Origin: a virus
Direction: 5' to 3' (one strand)
IMG/VR virus record: IMGVR_UViG_3300000928_000463
Coordinates: 1 to 26,598 of that record
DNA: 26,598 nucleotides
Shown in pieces: positions 15,515 to 22,614 of this stretch; within the stretch, counting starts at the first letter, position 1, and each line of letters begins with the position of its first letter. The translations under genes and the position numbers were made by a program. The notes beneath the pieces are model-generated. The model was not told the DNA's origin and made no database searches. It saw only the letters and a list, made by a program, of their open reading frames with translations.

Positions 15515-16890
15515 GCGTTTGGCCTTCTTCGGCTTATTTCAATGTTTACCTTATAGCTTTCTAGGCCATCGTTTACGCCTTTAGTATATCGAATCTGTGA
15601 CTCTCGCACCATAACTTGTACTAGACCTGATGATCCTGTCGGTTCTGATAGCCCAGTTTCTTTTCCATACAGATATACCCGTTCTGAATTTACGAGCGAC
15701 TGCACCAAAGGCGATAAGATTTCTGGACTTCCATTTGCCGTTGTCAGTTCCAGGGTTGTAGTTGTTTCAATTCGACCTGATCTTAGGCCTCCTTCATTAC
15801 TGCCTTTCTTGTAGGCATTAACAGATAGGCCCGTAGCACTGAAGCTATTGCCTCCTGAAGTTCTGTACGCTGCCTTTTTCATGTCCTGGCTTTGCATTGA
15901 CTTACCCGTAAAAGGTAGGCTGTCTACCCCTCCCTTGCTATTCCACCAGAAAAGTTGATAGTTGTTTTCTTGGTACCTTAAACAGTCAAGCCTTTCAAAG
16001 CGATAAATGTAGCTTGTTTGGTTTCCTGCTAAGGTTATGCTGCTGGCCATTTGAATATCATAGTGCGTCCATCCAGCATTTGCTGAAGGCCTTGATGCTG
16101 TAGCAATGTTTTGACTATCCAAATTAGCTGGGCCAACTCCTACATACAAAAGGCTTTGCTCGTCTGTCAGGCCTGACGCTGGTGCCTTACCACCTGTAAT
16201 TGTTGTGTTTTGGATAAAGCCAGTGCTAAGTTGCGTTGCCTGATTATAGAAAGTAACGTGCATATAATCAGGGCCAGTCGATCCTACATCATCACCATTT
16301 AGAAAAGCTAGGGCGGCATAGGATTTTGAATCTGTTTGGTACTGAACTGGGTATCTAACAACATCCTGGTTCACGTGTGCATCCGATAAAAAGAACCTTC
16401 TGCCTACTGTCATTTTGTATTCGCTCGCTGCTGCTATAGGCAAAGGCAAAGACGATCCCGTTTCCTGAAATGATCCGTTTACTACAAATACGCTCTGGGT
16501 AGTTCCTGGCTCAATTACTTGAACTGGTGGCTGGTTTGCAGTAGTCGTAAATTCATAACCGAAATCAGTAGTGACTGTGATTAACGCTTTTTCATTCAAG
16601 CCATAAATTGTAGTTGTCGATAGGTCACCAGCCATATTAACCTGGCCTAGCTGAAACGGGTTTAAATCTTGCTGAACATACGCCCTGGCTATATCGCTAA
16701 TCTCAAAGACAGCCGCCCCAGCATTATTAGGTAGCTGTTTCATAGTAATAACTACAGATCCATTGATCGTTACCTGGCATACGAACCTATAGTTAGGCTC
16801 AGTAATTTGTGTAGGATCAGCGACAACATAGATAAGTTCATCCCATGCTCCCTGTACTCCTGTAGTTTCTTGGTTAACCGTGTAAGCCAT
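15511..16890 (-). CDS. Tail structural protein
   Basis: A 459-residue, beta-rich protein starting MAYTVNQETTGVQGAWDELI, with an early RFVCQVTINGSVVITMKQLP segment. A later LRYQENNYQLFWWNSKGGVD stretch resembles a Bacteroidota phage tail family that I recognise only by memory. It has no membrane segment or Cys motif. It is placed between the tail completion protein and the tail-tip protein, sharing one base with the former and four with the latter. A distal tail or minor tail role is likely; the biochemical function is not known. Confidence 0.65.
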   Translation of the reverse strand: MAYTVNQETTGVQGAWDELIYVVADPTQITEPNYRFVCQVTINGSVVITMKQLPNNAGAAVFEISDIARAYVQQDLNPFQLGQVNMAGDLSTTTIYGLNEKALITVTTDFGYEFTTTANQPPVQVIEPGTTQSVFVVNGSFQETGSSLPLPIAAASEYKMTVGRRFFLSDAHVNQDVVRYPVQYQTDSKSYAALAFLNGDDVGSTGPDYMHVTFYNQATQLSTGFIQNTTITGGKAPASGLTDEQSLLYVGVGPANLDSQNIATASRPSANAGWTHYDIQMASSITLAGNQTSYIYRFERLDCLRYQENNYQLFWWNSKGGVDSLPFTGKSMQSQDMKKAAYRTSGGNSFSATGLSVNAYKKGSNEGGLRSGRIETTTTLELTTANGSPEILSPLVQSLVNSERVYLYGKETGLSEPTGSSGLVQVMVRESQIRYTKGVNDGLESYKVNIEISRRRPNA

Positions 16891-17546
16891 TATAGTTCAA
16901 TGTTAATTGTATAGGTACCAGCCAGATTTTCTTCGATGTACTGGTTTACATCCTGGCCGATCGCCACTGCTAAACGTGCCTTTGTTTGTTTGTAGCCCTT
17001 ATCTAAAGCCAGGGTATAGTAATTGGAAGGTGCTATTCCATACCTCCAAACAGAACTGGTGATCATACTTACCAATCTTTTGCGCGGTATAAACCTTCCC
17101 TTTGCATCTCTAATTGGGCCAACTGGTTTTCGAATCACCCACCTATCTATGCCTCCACGAATAGTACCTGGGCCTCCTTGCCCCGATCCAAATTTATAGG
17201 GGCTTTTGGGTGCGCGGTTTTCATAAGGTAAAGTGCCTTTTCCACTTGGGTTTTTTGGTGGATTGTATGGCCCTGCACCTTGAACGCCTTGGTTTACAAA
17301 GTCCCAATAAGGCGCACCTGCCGCAAACTCTAAAGTCATAGAGTCTTTGCCAGTATCTACAATGTAGTACAGGCTGTTCTTTAATTCACCGCTTACGACT
17401 TTACCCTGTTGATCCAGTTCTTGCTGGGCCTCTTCCACTACTAATGCGCCCAGGCGATCCATAGCTTTTCGCAGGCGCGTTAACTTTAGTTTGTAGGTCT
17501 GATCGTCTACCTCAATCTTTAAGGTTAGCGGTTCAGAAAGGGGCAT
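16890..17546 (-). CDS. Tail completion protein, HK97 gp10-like candidate
   Basis: A 218-residue basic protein starting MPLSEPLTLKIEVDDQTYKL. Its order of features fits HK97 gp10-like completion proteins: an N-terminal helix with VVEEAQQELDQQGKVVSGELKNSL, a strand with DTGKDSMTLEFAAGAPYWDFV near residue 65 (the substrate-like APYW turn is common in the family), and a C-terminal helix. A long Gly/Pro/Lys loop follows the strand. It starts 14 bases inside the preceding gene. Such proteins finish the head-tail joint. The assignment is by pattern only. Confidence 0.65.
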   Translation of the reverse strand: MPLSEPLTLKIEVDDQTYKLKLTRLRKAMDRLGALVVEEAQQELDQQGKVVSGELKNSLYYIVDTGKDSMTLEFAAGAPYWDFVNQGVQGAGPYNPPKNPSGKGTLPYENRAPKSPYKFGSGQGGPGTIRGGIDRWVIRKPVGPIRDAKGRFIPRKRLVSMITSSVWRYGIAPSNYYTLALDKGYKQTKARLAVAIGQDVNQYIEENLAGTYTINIEL

Positions 17547-17994
17547 CGCATAAATTTATAGCGTTTGGCAATCGAATTTCAAAAGAGGCTGACCAGCCCG
17601 TTAAAAGATTATCAAACCTAGCTGTAAATGGATCACAGACAATAGGCAAATTGAAGCCAAGATTTCTATCTACTATTCTGTTGCCGTCATAAACGGCAAA
17701 GTAGAATTTAGCTGCTACATCATTCAGGATCAAGAACGTTTCGCTGTATACCTGCGTTAAGAATTTCTCCTGTTTCTCTATAACCAAATCAGCTACCATC
17801 ACTTCGTAGGTCAGCACGGTAACCCCACTGTCTAAATCTGCGCTTGTGCATTGAGCATAAAGCAATGGAAATTTATTTACATCTAGTTTATCTACGTCCA
17901 TTCGATCCAGGCCACCTGTATCAAAAGATTTCAGTTCCAGGTGTTCCGCTGCAATTGCTTCGAAGGTGTTGTTTATGTCTACAATTGTATACAT
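17533..17994 (-). CDS. Tail terminator / completion protein candidate
   Basis: A 153-residue protein starting MYTIVDINNTFEAIAAEHLE. It has an N-terminal helix followed by alternating strands and helices (FPLLYAQCTSADLDSGVTVL, LTYEVMVADLVIEKQEKF), resembling small tail terminators that form a hexameric ring at the head-proximal tail end. It shares one base (TGATG) with the stop of the frameshift ORF upstream and overlaps the next gene by 14 bases. The fold suggestion is an inference from the alpha/beta order and the neighbours. Confidence 0.55.
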   Translation of the reverse strand: MYTIVDINNTFEAIAAEHLELKSFDTGGLDRMDVDKLDVNKFPLLYAQCTSADLDSGVTVLTYEVMVADLVIEKQEKFLTQVYSETFLILNDVAAKFYFAVYDGNRIVDRNLGFNLPIVCDPFTARFDNLLTGWSASFEIRLPNAINLCDAPF

Positions 17995-18275
17995 CAGATT
18001 TTCACTTTATCTCTAAGGTTTAGGTCTTTCTCGTAAGCCATAAACGTTAAGGCCTCATCTATGTATATACGTTCTACCTGATTCATTTTCGTTAAATCAC
18101 CCTGCGCTAATTGGTACATTAAGCCATACCATCCCCATTTGGCGTGTACTTTATCCTCTTCCCCTTCTTCGGTAGCTTCTGACCGTTTGTTAAATAGGGT
18201 TGCATAGTGGTAGATAATACCTCGGCTATGTCGCAAAAAAAAACCACTGCACCTACTACTACATCCATCGGGCAT
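17994..18275 (-). CDS. Tail assembly chaperone T domain, -1 frame of the G/GT pair
   Basis: A frame open from before 18275 to the TGA at 17994, overlapping the chaperone gene by 157 bases in the -1 frame. The ATG at 18275 is probably not used. I expect translation to enter this frame at the T9 run (18235-18243), so that 169 residues of the upstream protein are joined to LRHSRGIIYHYATLFNKRSE and on to the end, a product of about 249 residues. The part with GWYGLMYQLAQGDLTKMNQV resembles the T domain of lambda-type gpGT, which bridges the chaperone and the tape measure. Independent initiation at 18275 is the alternative. Confidence 0.75.
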   Translation of the reverse strand: MPDGCSSRCSGFFLRHSRGIIYHYATLFNKRSEATEEGEEDKVHAKWGWYGLMYQLAQGDLTKMNQVERIYIDEALTFMAYEKDLNLRDKVKI

Positions 18276-18742
18276 TTTAGCATTGCAGCCTCTCTGTCTT
18301 CGCTTGGCTCGTACCTTTCTATTTCGTACATCCCATTTTTTGTCCTGGTGATCGGCCTATACATTACCGACATAATTTTCTCCAGGTACTCAAACATCCC
18401 TTTGTTGCACATCGTTTCTAGATCGGCATATTCACCAACTGTTAAGCGTGTCCAGTCTGGTATGAATCCGTATTCTACCCCATCAATTTTTACCTTGTGC
18501 TTTACCTTGGTATTGCTTACAAAAGGATCGGGTTCACTTAATAGCCAATTCATTTTTGTGCTGGCGTTTTCAATGTCTTCCCAGGCAGCATCGGCTAATG
18601 TGTCGCGTTCTAATCCAGATAAGATTTCTATAGCCCTGCGCTGTGCATGAAATGCTTCTTCGTGCCTTTCATATTCAGCCCACAGATCTTTGTATTGCTG
18701 CACTGAAATTTCGGTGTAGTCTTCTGGTAGAGATATTTTCAT
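18119..18742 (-). CDS. Tail assembly chaperone, gpG-like
   Basis: A 207-residue acidic protein starting MKISLPEDYTEISVQQYKDL. The segment KIDGVEYGFIPDWTRLTVGE (about 85-104) followed by EYADLETM, EYLEKIMSVMYRPI and a C-terminal helix is a pattern I associate with tail chaperones of Bacteroidota phages. These coat the tape measure during tail assembly. The residues after 169 (CDIAEVLSTTMQ onward) would appear only in the unshifted product. It overlaps the terminase by four bases. In most siphophages this gene is far from the terminase, so its place here is unusual. Confidence 0.75.
   Translation of the reverse strand: MKISLPEDYTEISVQQYKDLWAEYERHEEAFHAQRRAIEILSGLERDTLADAAWEDIENASTKMNWLLSEPDPFVSNTKVKHKVKIDGVEYGFIPDWTRLTVGEYADLETMCNKGMFEYLEKIMSVMYRPITRTKNGMYEIERYEPSEDREAAMLKCPMDVVVGAVVFFCDIAEVLSTTMQPYLTNGQKLPKKGKRIKYTPNGDGMA
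18203..18243 (-). promoter_or_regulatory. Programmed -1 ribosomal frameshift site with hairpin
   Basis: On the minus strand nine T residues (18243-18235) are read GTT TTT TTT TGC in the chaperone frame, which contains the heptamer T TTT TTT. Slipping back one base gives TTG CGA in the T-domain frame. Four bases later a hairpin can form: CATAG (18230-18226) with CTATG (18207-18203), and inside it GGTA (18221-18218) with TACC (18212-18209). Slippery run, short spacer and stem-loop are the parts of a classic -1 site. Confidence 0.75.
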
Positions 18743-19890
18743 TGTATGGTATAGGTTCCTGTTTTACGTAGCAGTTTGTTTAAACATACATATCGCACAG
18801 CATCGACGCTGTGGTTCCATGCGTCTTCAGGAATTGGGAGCGTACGGTTGTTACGATCTGTTTTCCATTTGTAATTCCTGAACTCCTTTTGCGTGTCTAC
18901 GCTCTCTTTGTGGATGTACAATTTGTGCCTCCTCATTAGGTCTATGCCTTTACGTATGCTATCAGGCCCCTTCTTGCTTTTTTTAATATTGAAACCTGCC
19001 CTGTGTATCTCCTCTATACTTTTCGGTTCTGCGCTGTCTGCAATTATCTCGTCATGCCTGGCTATACCTAGCTGCTTCATCTCCTGTATAATGTCTTGAT
19101 TTGTCAAGCCTCCTGTATATAGGTGCTGCTCGATATACAAATCTTGGTCTACGCGCATCACCTTAACCAAGCTAGTCGGATCAGCACTAAATCCCCAATC
19201 CAAACCCCATGCAACAAACCTTGCGTTTTCTGGTAGTTCTTCATATATGTGACTTTCAAATATGGTAGCCTTCGACTGGCCACGCTCTCCCAACCCATAC
19301 ACCCTCCAGTAGTTTGCATCCGTATGTTTCAGCCTCTCAATCTCTGCAACCGTTTCTTTGTTTAAATACGGGTTGTCTAGGTAGGTAGTTTTAAAATAGT
19401 CGCAGTCATCCCTGGTAAGGATTTCATCATACAGCCAATGGTATTCTTCGGACGGGTTCCAATCAAGGAACAATTTATCGGTACATCTAAAACTCACCTG
19501 GCGAAACGTTTCCAAGGTCAGTTCGTTTGCCTCGTTTAGGAAGGCGTAATTTCGAGCAACTCCCCTAAGTTTTTGTGGCTGATCGGCTGACATAAAACGC
19601 CATAGATTACCAAACAAAGTGTACGTGTTTTCAGTCTTGTTATGGTTACGTTCATCATACCATTTTTCCCTCTCTAGTATGCCCAGAAAATCTCGATACA
19701 CTGACGCACGAAGGCTAGGAAAGGATGCCCTAATGACATCTATAACATACCCTGCATCCTGATAAGTATAGCACCACTCAATCAGCACGGTTAAAATAGA
19801 CATCGTTTTACCACTACGTGTACCTCCCTGACAGGCAACGATACGTTTGTTGCTGTTCAGTACGTCATAATAAGATTTGGGCTGCTTCAC
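18739..19890 (-). CDS. terL: Terminase large subunit
   Basis: A 383-residue packaging motor. The ATPase has a Walker A motif GGTRSGKT (22-29), Walker B with catalytic Glu in YAFLNEANE (115-123, E120), and a coupling motif FLDWNPSEEYHW (141-152). The nuclease domain has metal-binding acids in WGLDWGF (D231), IIADSAEPKS (D285) and NHSVDAVRY (D363). It cuts concatemeric DNA and pumps it into the procapsid through the portal. Length is slightly short but normal for the Terminase_3 group. It overlaps the gene before and the chaperone after by four bases each. Confidence 0.95.
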   Translation of the reverse strand: MKQPKSYYDVLNSNKRIVACQGGTRSGKTMSILTVLIEWCYTYQDAGYVIDVIRASFPSLRASVYRDFLGILEREKWYDERNHNKTENTYTLFGNLWRFMSADQPQKLRGVARNYAFLNEANELTLETFRQVSFRCTDKLFLDWNPSEEYHWLYDEILTRDDCDYFKTTYLDNPYLNKETVAEIERLKHTDANYWRVYGLGERGQSKATIFESHIYEELPENARFVAWGLDWGFSADPTSLVKVMRVDQDLYIEQHLYTGGLTNQDIIQEMKQLGIARHDEIIADSAEPKSIEEIHRAGFNIKKSKKGPDSIRKGIDLMRRHKLYIHKESVDTQKEFRNYKWKTDRNNRTLPIPEDAWNHSVDAVRYVCLNKLLRKTGTYTIQ

Positions 19891-20132
19891 AAATCGTCAA
19901 GGAATACGGGCGCGTTATCTCCAGTCGGCCTGCCTCCCAGGACGTTGTAATGTAAATGCTCCAGGGCCTCATCTGAATCCATGCCGTCTATCATCCACTG
20001 CTGTACAAGAATGGCGCAGCTATATACAGCTTGCACATTTGCACCTGCTGTTACTCCTATAATCCCATGATCTAAACCATCTGCAATAAGGCAGTTATTA
20101 TCTACGATTGCTAATGCGGTTGCTTTATCCAT
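19887..20132 (-). CDS. Conserved small phage protein between terminase subunits
   Basis: An 81-residue acidic protein starting MDKATALAIVDNNCLIADGL. The motif GLDHGIIGVTAGANVQAVYS, then DGMDSDEALEHLHYNVLGG and a final NAPVFLDDL, is a pattern I recall from many phage hypotheticals, usually near packaging or replication genes. It overlaps the small terminase candidate by eight bases and the large terminase by four, so it is co-translated with both. Its function is not known to me. Confidence 0.75.
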   Translation of the reverse strand: MDKATALAIVDNNCLIADGLDHGIIGVTAGANVQAVYSCAILVQQWMIDGMDSDEALEHLHYNVLGGRPTGDNAPVFLDDL

Positions 20133-20445
20133 CGGTCAATGGGTTTTCGCCTGTTGTGTCTTCACGATCCAACACCTCATCAAACCAAGAAGGAGGTTTG
20201 GGTGCCTCGCTAATCGTAATCTCTGACTCAATTTGCTTAGGCATGAAATAAGGAAACAAGCCTGATAGAGCCTTCAGGTACTTCTCTGGGCTGTTTTCAC
20301 GTAGTAGCCCTAGCGACTCCTCGATATGCCCTAGTTCCCCCTCCATAACGTCTAGAAACAATTCCTTACTTGCTTCTGATACTTTGTTCGGTGATCCCTT
20401 TGGCCTTCCCTTTGGGTTGCCGCTTTGTCCTTTCTTAAATGCCAT
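20125..20445 (-). CDS. Terminase small subunit candidate
   Basis: A 106-residue protein starting MAFKKGQSGNPKGRPKGSPN. This basic Gly/Lys/Arg N-terminus is common to a family found before large terminases in phages of several phyla and is probably a DNA-binding arm. A helical part follows (EASKELFLDVMEGELGHIEE) and an acidic C-terminal tail. The small subunit recognises the packaging site. It sits two genes before the large subunit, the usual place. The role is inferred from context; no HTH is evident. Confidence 0.6.
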   Translation of the reverse strand: MAFKKGQSGNPKGRPKGSPNKVSEASKELFLDVMEGELGHIEESLGLLRENSPEKYLKALSGLFPYFMPKQIESEITISEAPKPPSWFDEVLDREDTTGENPLTDG

Positions 20446-20463
20446 TGTATTTTATTGTTGTTT

Positions 20464-20688
20464 TCAGTCTAGATCACATACCTGCTTTAACCATTTATTC
20501 AATGCTTTTTGCGTAGGTGCGTAATCATAGTTTGGGCCTAACTTGTTTCCATCATACTTTGGGTAGCTAACAAATTCGGTATGTTCATAGCAGTATCCGC
20601 AGATGTCGCTATCTCCGTGTTGGTTTGATCCGCAGCATTCACTTACTAGGCTGTCGTTTTCGTATTCTTCACTCACTGATCCAGCCAT
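20464..20688 (-). CDS. Small zinc-finger-like protein
   Basis: A 74-residue protein starting MAGSVSEEYENDSLVSECCG. Four cysteines (C18, C19, C30, C33) and nearby histidines (H24, H36) form a CC...CxxC pattern likely to bind zinc. The C-terminus is helical (QKALNKWLKQVCDLD). It overlaps the winged-helix gene upstream by 20 bases. The function is unknown; such proteins often bind DNA or RNA polymerase. Confidence 0.7.
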   Translation of the reverse strand: MAGSVSEEYENDSLVSECCGSNQHGDSDICGYCYEHTEFVSYPKYDGNKLGPNYDYAPTQKALNKWLKQVCDLD

Positions 20689-20989
20689 TTTTGATCCCTT
20701 GCTTTCTCCACTTCTCGTACCTGTCTACCATCCTATGGTATCGTACCCGTTCTTGTTCCTGTTCATTTTCTGTAAGTTCGTAATCGCCATCTGCATCAAA
20801 GCGTACTATGCCTTTGTCGTGCATCTCACTTAACCTAGCTGATGCCGTCTGCATCTTTATCTCTAGTTCTGTTGCTATAGAATACAAACTTAAAGCCCCT
20901 TCACGGCCAAGATAGATTTGTATTCGCTGTTCAATAGATAGTTTCTGTGGCTTGATTTCTTCGTGTGCCTGGTATGATGCTTTACTCAT
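20669..20989 (-). CDS. Winged-helix DNA-binding protein
   Basis: I choose the ATG at 20989 (MSKASYQAHEEIKPQKLSIE), which overlaps the preceding gene by eight bases (ATGAGTAA), rather than an earlier ATG at 21154 that would overlap it by 173. The 106-residue product has a winged helix-turn-helix: SIEQRIQIYLGREGALSLYS, then ATELEIKMQTASARLSEMHD (recognition helix), then a wing GIVRFDADGDYELTENEQ. The C-terminal helix is basic and aromatic. It is likely a transcriptional regulator at the early-late border, possibly of packaging genes; the target is unknown. Confidence 0.7.
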   Translation of the reverse strand: MSKASYQAHEEIKPQKLSIEQRIQIYLGREGALSLYSIATELEIKMQTASARLSEMHDKGIVRFDADGDYELTENEQEQERVRYHRMVDRYEKWRKQGIKNGWISE

Positions 20990-21344
20990 CTGATAGTTTA
21001 GTTTTAAAGTGTTGAATAATTTCTTCAGTCTTCTGCTTATAGAATTTTTTAAAGTCCCCATTTTCGCCTTGTTGTTTCCAAAGCACGTACAGCACATTAC
21101 GTAAGCGTGCGCTCTGGCTTTTGGGTTCATCGTATAAGTCCAACTCAATCGCATCCAGTTCTTCTATCTCTTCATCGTTCATCTTCTCCTGGCCTCGAAA
21201 ATATAAAATGCCAAATGTGTCCAGCATCTCATCAATTTCTACTACCTCACTGCTGCTCTTCTCCTGTGTAATGAAACGTATTGAAACGCTCCGATCTTTC
21301 CTTCGTTGGTATCCATCTAGTATGCCTGCCGTAATTATTCGCAT
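20982..21344 (-). CDS. Conserved early phage protein, unknown
   Basis: A 120-residue protein starting MRIITAGILDGYQRRKDRSV. It has an N-terminal strand part (VSIRFITQEKSS), an acidic centre (DEEIEELDAIELDLYDEP) and a helical C-terminus (LRNVLYVLWKQQGENGDFKK). The last part resembles a motif that recurs in Bacteroidota phage hypotheticals next to terminase genes, but I cannot name the family. It starts 10 bases inside the gene before it. No function is assigned. Confidence 0.7.
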   Translation of the reverse strand: MRIITAGILDGYQRRKDRSVSIRFITQEKSSSEVVEIDEMLDTFGILYFRGQEKMNDEEIEELDAIELDLYDEPKSQSARLRNVLYVLWKQQGENGDFKKFYKQKTEEIIQHFKTKLSDE

Positions 21345-21748
21345 GAACCTTCGTACGCTTTTTCCAGTTCTAACATCCTACCCTTTACGCATGATCCGCA
21401 CCTGGTCTTTCTATGTCGCTTTCGATAGGTACGTTCATACATATCAATAACTATTTCCTGATGCGCCATCGTCAGAACATCCTTTCTAAGTGCTGGAGCC
21501 AGGACTTCTACCCATAGCTTCTTGTCTTGATCGCTCAAAGGTTTGAAGTAGGGAAACCGTTTGTTTAACCATTCCTTCCGTTTGTCGCATCCGCAATCCT
21601 CCCCTGCTATTTTGTTGACTACATCCTTCACTACTTCTGGTATCAACGCTTCCACCGTATCCCCTAATCCTTTGGGTGTTTTCTTCGAGGTGCGCTTGCG
21701 CGGTTTTGATTGCTTTGTAGATTGTGTTTTTACTGATTCCTGTGGCAT
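21335..21748 (-). CDS. Small cysteine-motif protein overlapping the sigma-like gene
   Basis: A 137-residue basic protein. Residues 1-26 are low-complexity Lys/Ser/Thr. From GLGDTVEALIPEVVKDVVNK through EDCGCDKRKEWLNKRFPYF it has a pattern I recall from many flavobacterial phage proteins next to a sigma-like gene. Cys pairs C52/C54 and C117/C120 may bind metal. The ATG at 21748 lies inside the sigma-like gene, whose frame runs on for 263 bases. No later ATG precedes the conserved part, so a large overlap is unavoidable unless a GTG or TTG is used. Function is unknown. Confidence 0.7.
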   Translation of the reverse strand: MPQESVKTQSTKQSKPRKRTSKKTPKGLGDTVEALIPEVVKDVVNKIAGEDCGCDKRKEWLNKRFPYFKPLSDQDKKLWVEVLAPALRKDVLTMAHQEIVIDMYERTYRKRHRKTRCGSCVKGRMLELEKAYEGSCE

Positions 21749-22184
21749 CTGATAGTGTGCTTAATGAATGTGAATGCAAATGGTATGCCTTGTATACTTC
21801 TGCATCAAACCATCTGATTTCCTGCAATATACAAAACACTTCGTCAATTTGGTTTTCTATTTCTTGGTGGTTTATTTCATCTATTTCTGTAGTATTGTCT
21901 TTCAACAAAACAAGTGGATAATCGTGTGCCATTTGCTCATCATGCTTCTTGTACTTATAGTAAAATCTGCTCTTTTTGCTAAACGAACAAATGTGAATAG
22001 TTCGGCATACATACCGCATCATCTCGTTTCTATCAATCAAAGCAATGTATTTATTTGGTTTCTCTAAATACACTACACACAAATCACCGATCAAATCAGC
22101 AGCAAGGCCTTTACCTACATACTTGTTTGCTACCCGTATTAGGTAGGCATAGTTTTCTTCTATCCAAGTATGTAGCAAACTCAT
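21486..22184 (-). CDS. Sigma-70-like (ECF-type) regulator
   Basis: I choose the ATG at 22184, which shares ATGA with the NinG stop (an ATG at 22205 is also in frame). The 232-residue product resembles region 2 of a sigma factor near its start (LIRVANKYVGKGLAADLIGD, then VVYLEKP and MMRYVCRTIHICSF). Region 4 appears around residues 130-165 (DAEVYKAYHLHSHSLSTLSD, then TGISKNTIYKAIKTAQAHL). It would direct host RNA polymerase to phage promoters. The last 60 or so residues (GYGGSVDTRSSEGC on) overlap the next gene in another frame and look unconserved. I am sure of the HTH, less of true sigma activity. Confidence 0.7.
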   Translation of the reverse strand: MSLLHTWIEENYAYLIRVANKYVGKGLAADLIGDLCVVYLEKPNKYIALIDRNEMMRYVCRTIHICSFSKKSRFYYKYKKHDEQMAHDYPLVLLKDNTTEIDEINHQEIENQIDEVFCILQEIRWFDAEVYKAYHLHSHSLSTLSDATGISKNTIYKAIKTAQAHLEENTQRIRGYGGSVDTRSSEGCSQQNSRGGLRMRQTEGMVKQTVSLLQTFERSRQEAMGRSPGSST

Positions 22185-22579
22185 TCTGGAAATCGTCTGT
22201 CCCACTCTTTGCGCATCTCTACAATTTCCTTTGTAGTAAACTTCTGCATTGTGTTTGATAGTCGAACAATTCGATCAGCAGTTCCTTCACCATACACCGC
22301 ATCTAACCTTTTACCGTAGGCATATTGCTGGCCTCCGTTAGTTAAATTGCAATGCTTGCACTGGGGCATCATATTCACCAGGCCATCCTCTGGTTTGTAT
22401 AGCCACCTCGTACTATACTTAGATCGCGTTTGAAAATGGCCGCAATCCATTTCGTACTTCCAACTGCCAGACTTACCACAAGTAAAACAAGCGCAGTTGC
22501 CATTGGCGTCTGCATTGCTTTTGCGTACATATCGACTAACTGCTGCGTCTAATTTTTTTACTTCGGTGCTTCTCTTCAC
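22181..22579 (-). CDS. ninG: NinG-like recombination nuclease
   Basis: A 132-residue protein with zinc-finger and HNH-like marks of the NinG/Rap family: CFTCGK (31-36), MDCGHFQTRS (44-53), then LVNMMPQCKHCNLTNGGQQ (67-85) with C74, C77 and N78. Lambda NinG (Rap) is a structure-specific endonuclease that acts on D-loops and Holliday junctions in phage recombination. The C-terminus is a helix pair typical of the family. It is near the replication genes and shares ATGA with the sigma-like gene. Length is somewhat shorter than lambda NinG (about 200). Confidence 0.8.
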   Translation of the reverse strand: MKRSTEVKKLDAAVSRYVRKSNADANGNCACFTCGKSGSWKYEMDCGHFQTRSKYSTRWLYKPEDGLVNMMPQCKHCNLTNGGQQYAYGKRLDAVYGEGTADRIVRLSNTMQKFTTKEIVEMRKEWDRRFPE

Positions 22580-22614
22580 GTTGCAATTTAAGCATCAGTA
22601 GATTAAAAACCCAA

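Noticed and set aside
18235-18243. T9 run taken as a sequencing error that breaks one gene
   Set aside because: Both frames stay open well beyond the run on either side, and the chaperone pair is known to use a -1 shift in other phages. An error remains possible, but the overlap and hairpin favour a true frameshift site.
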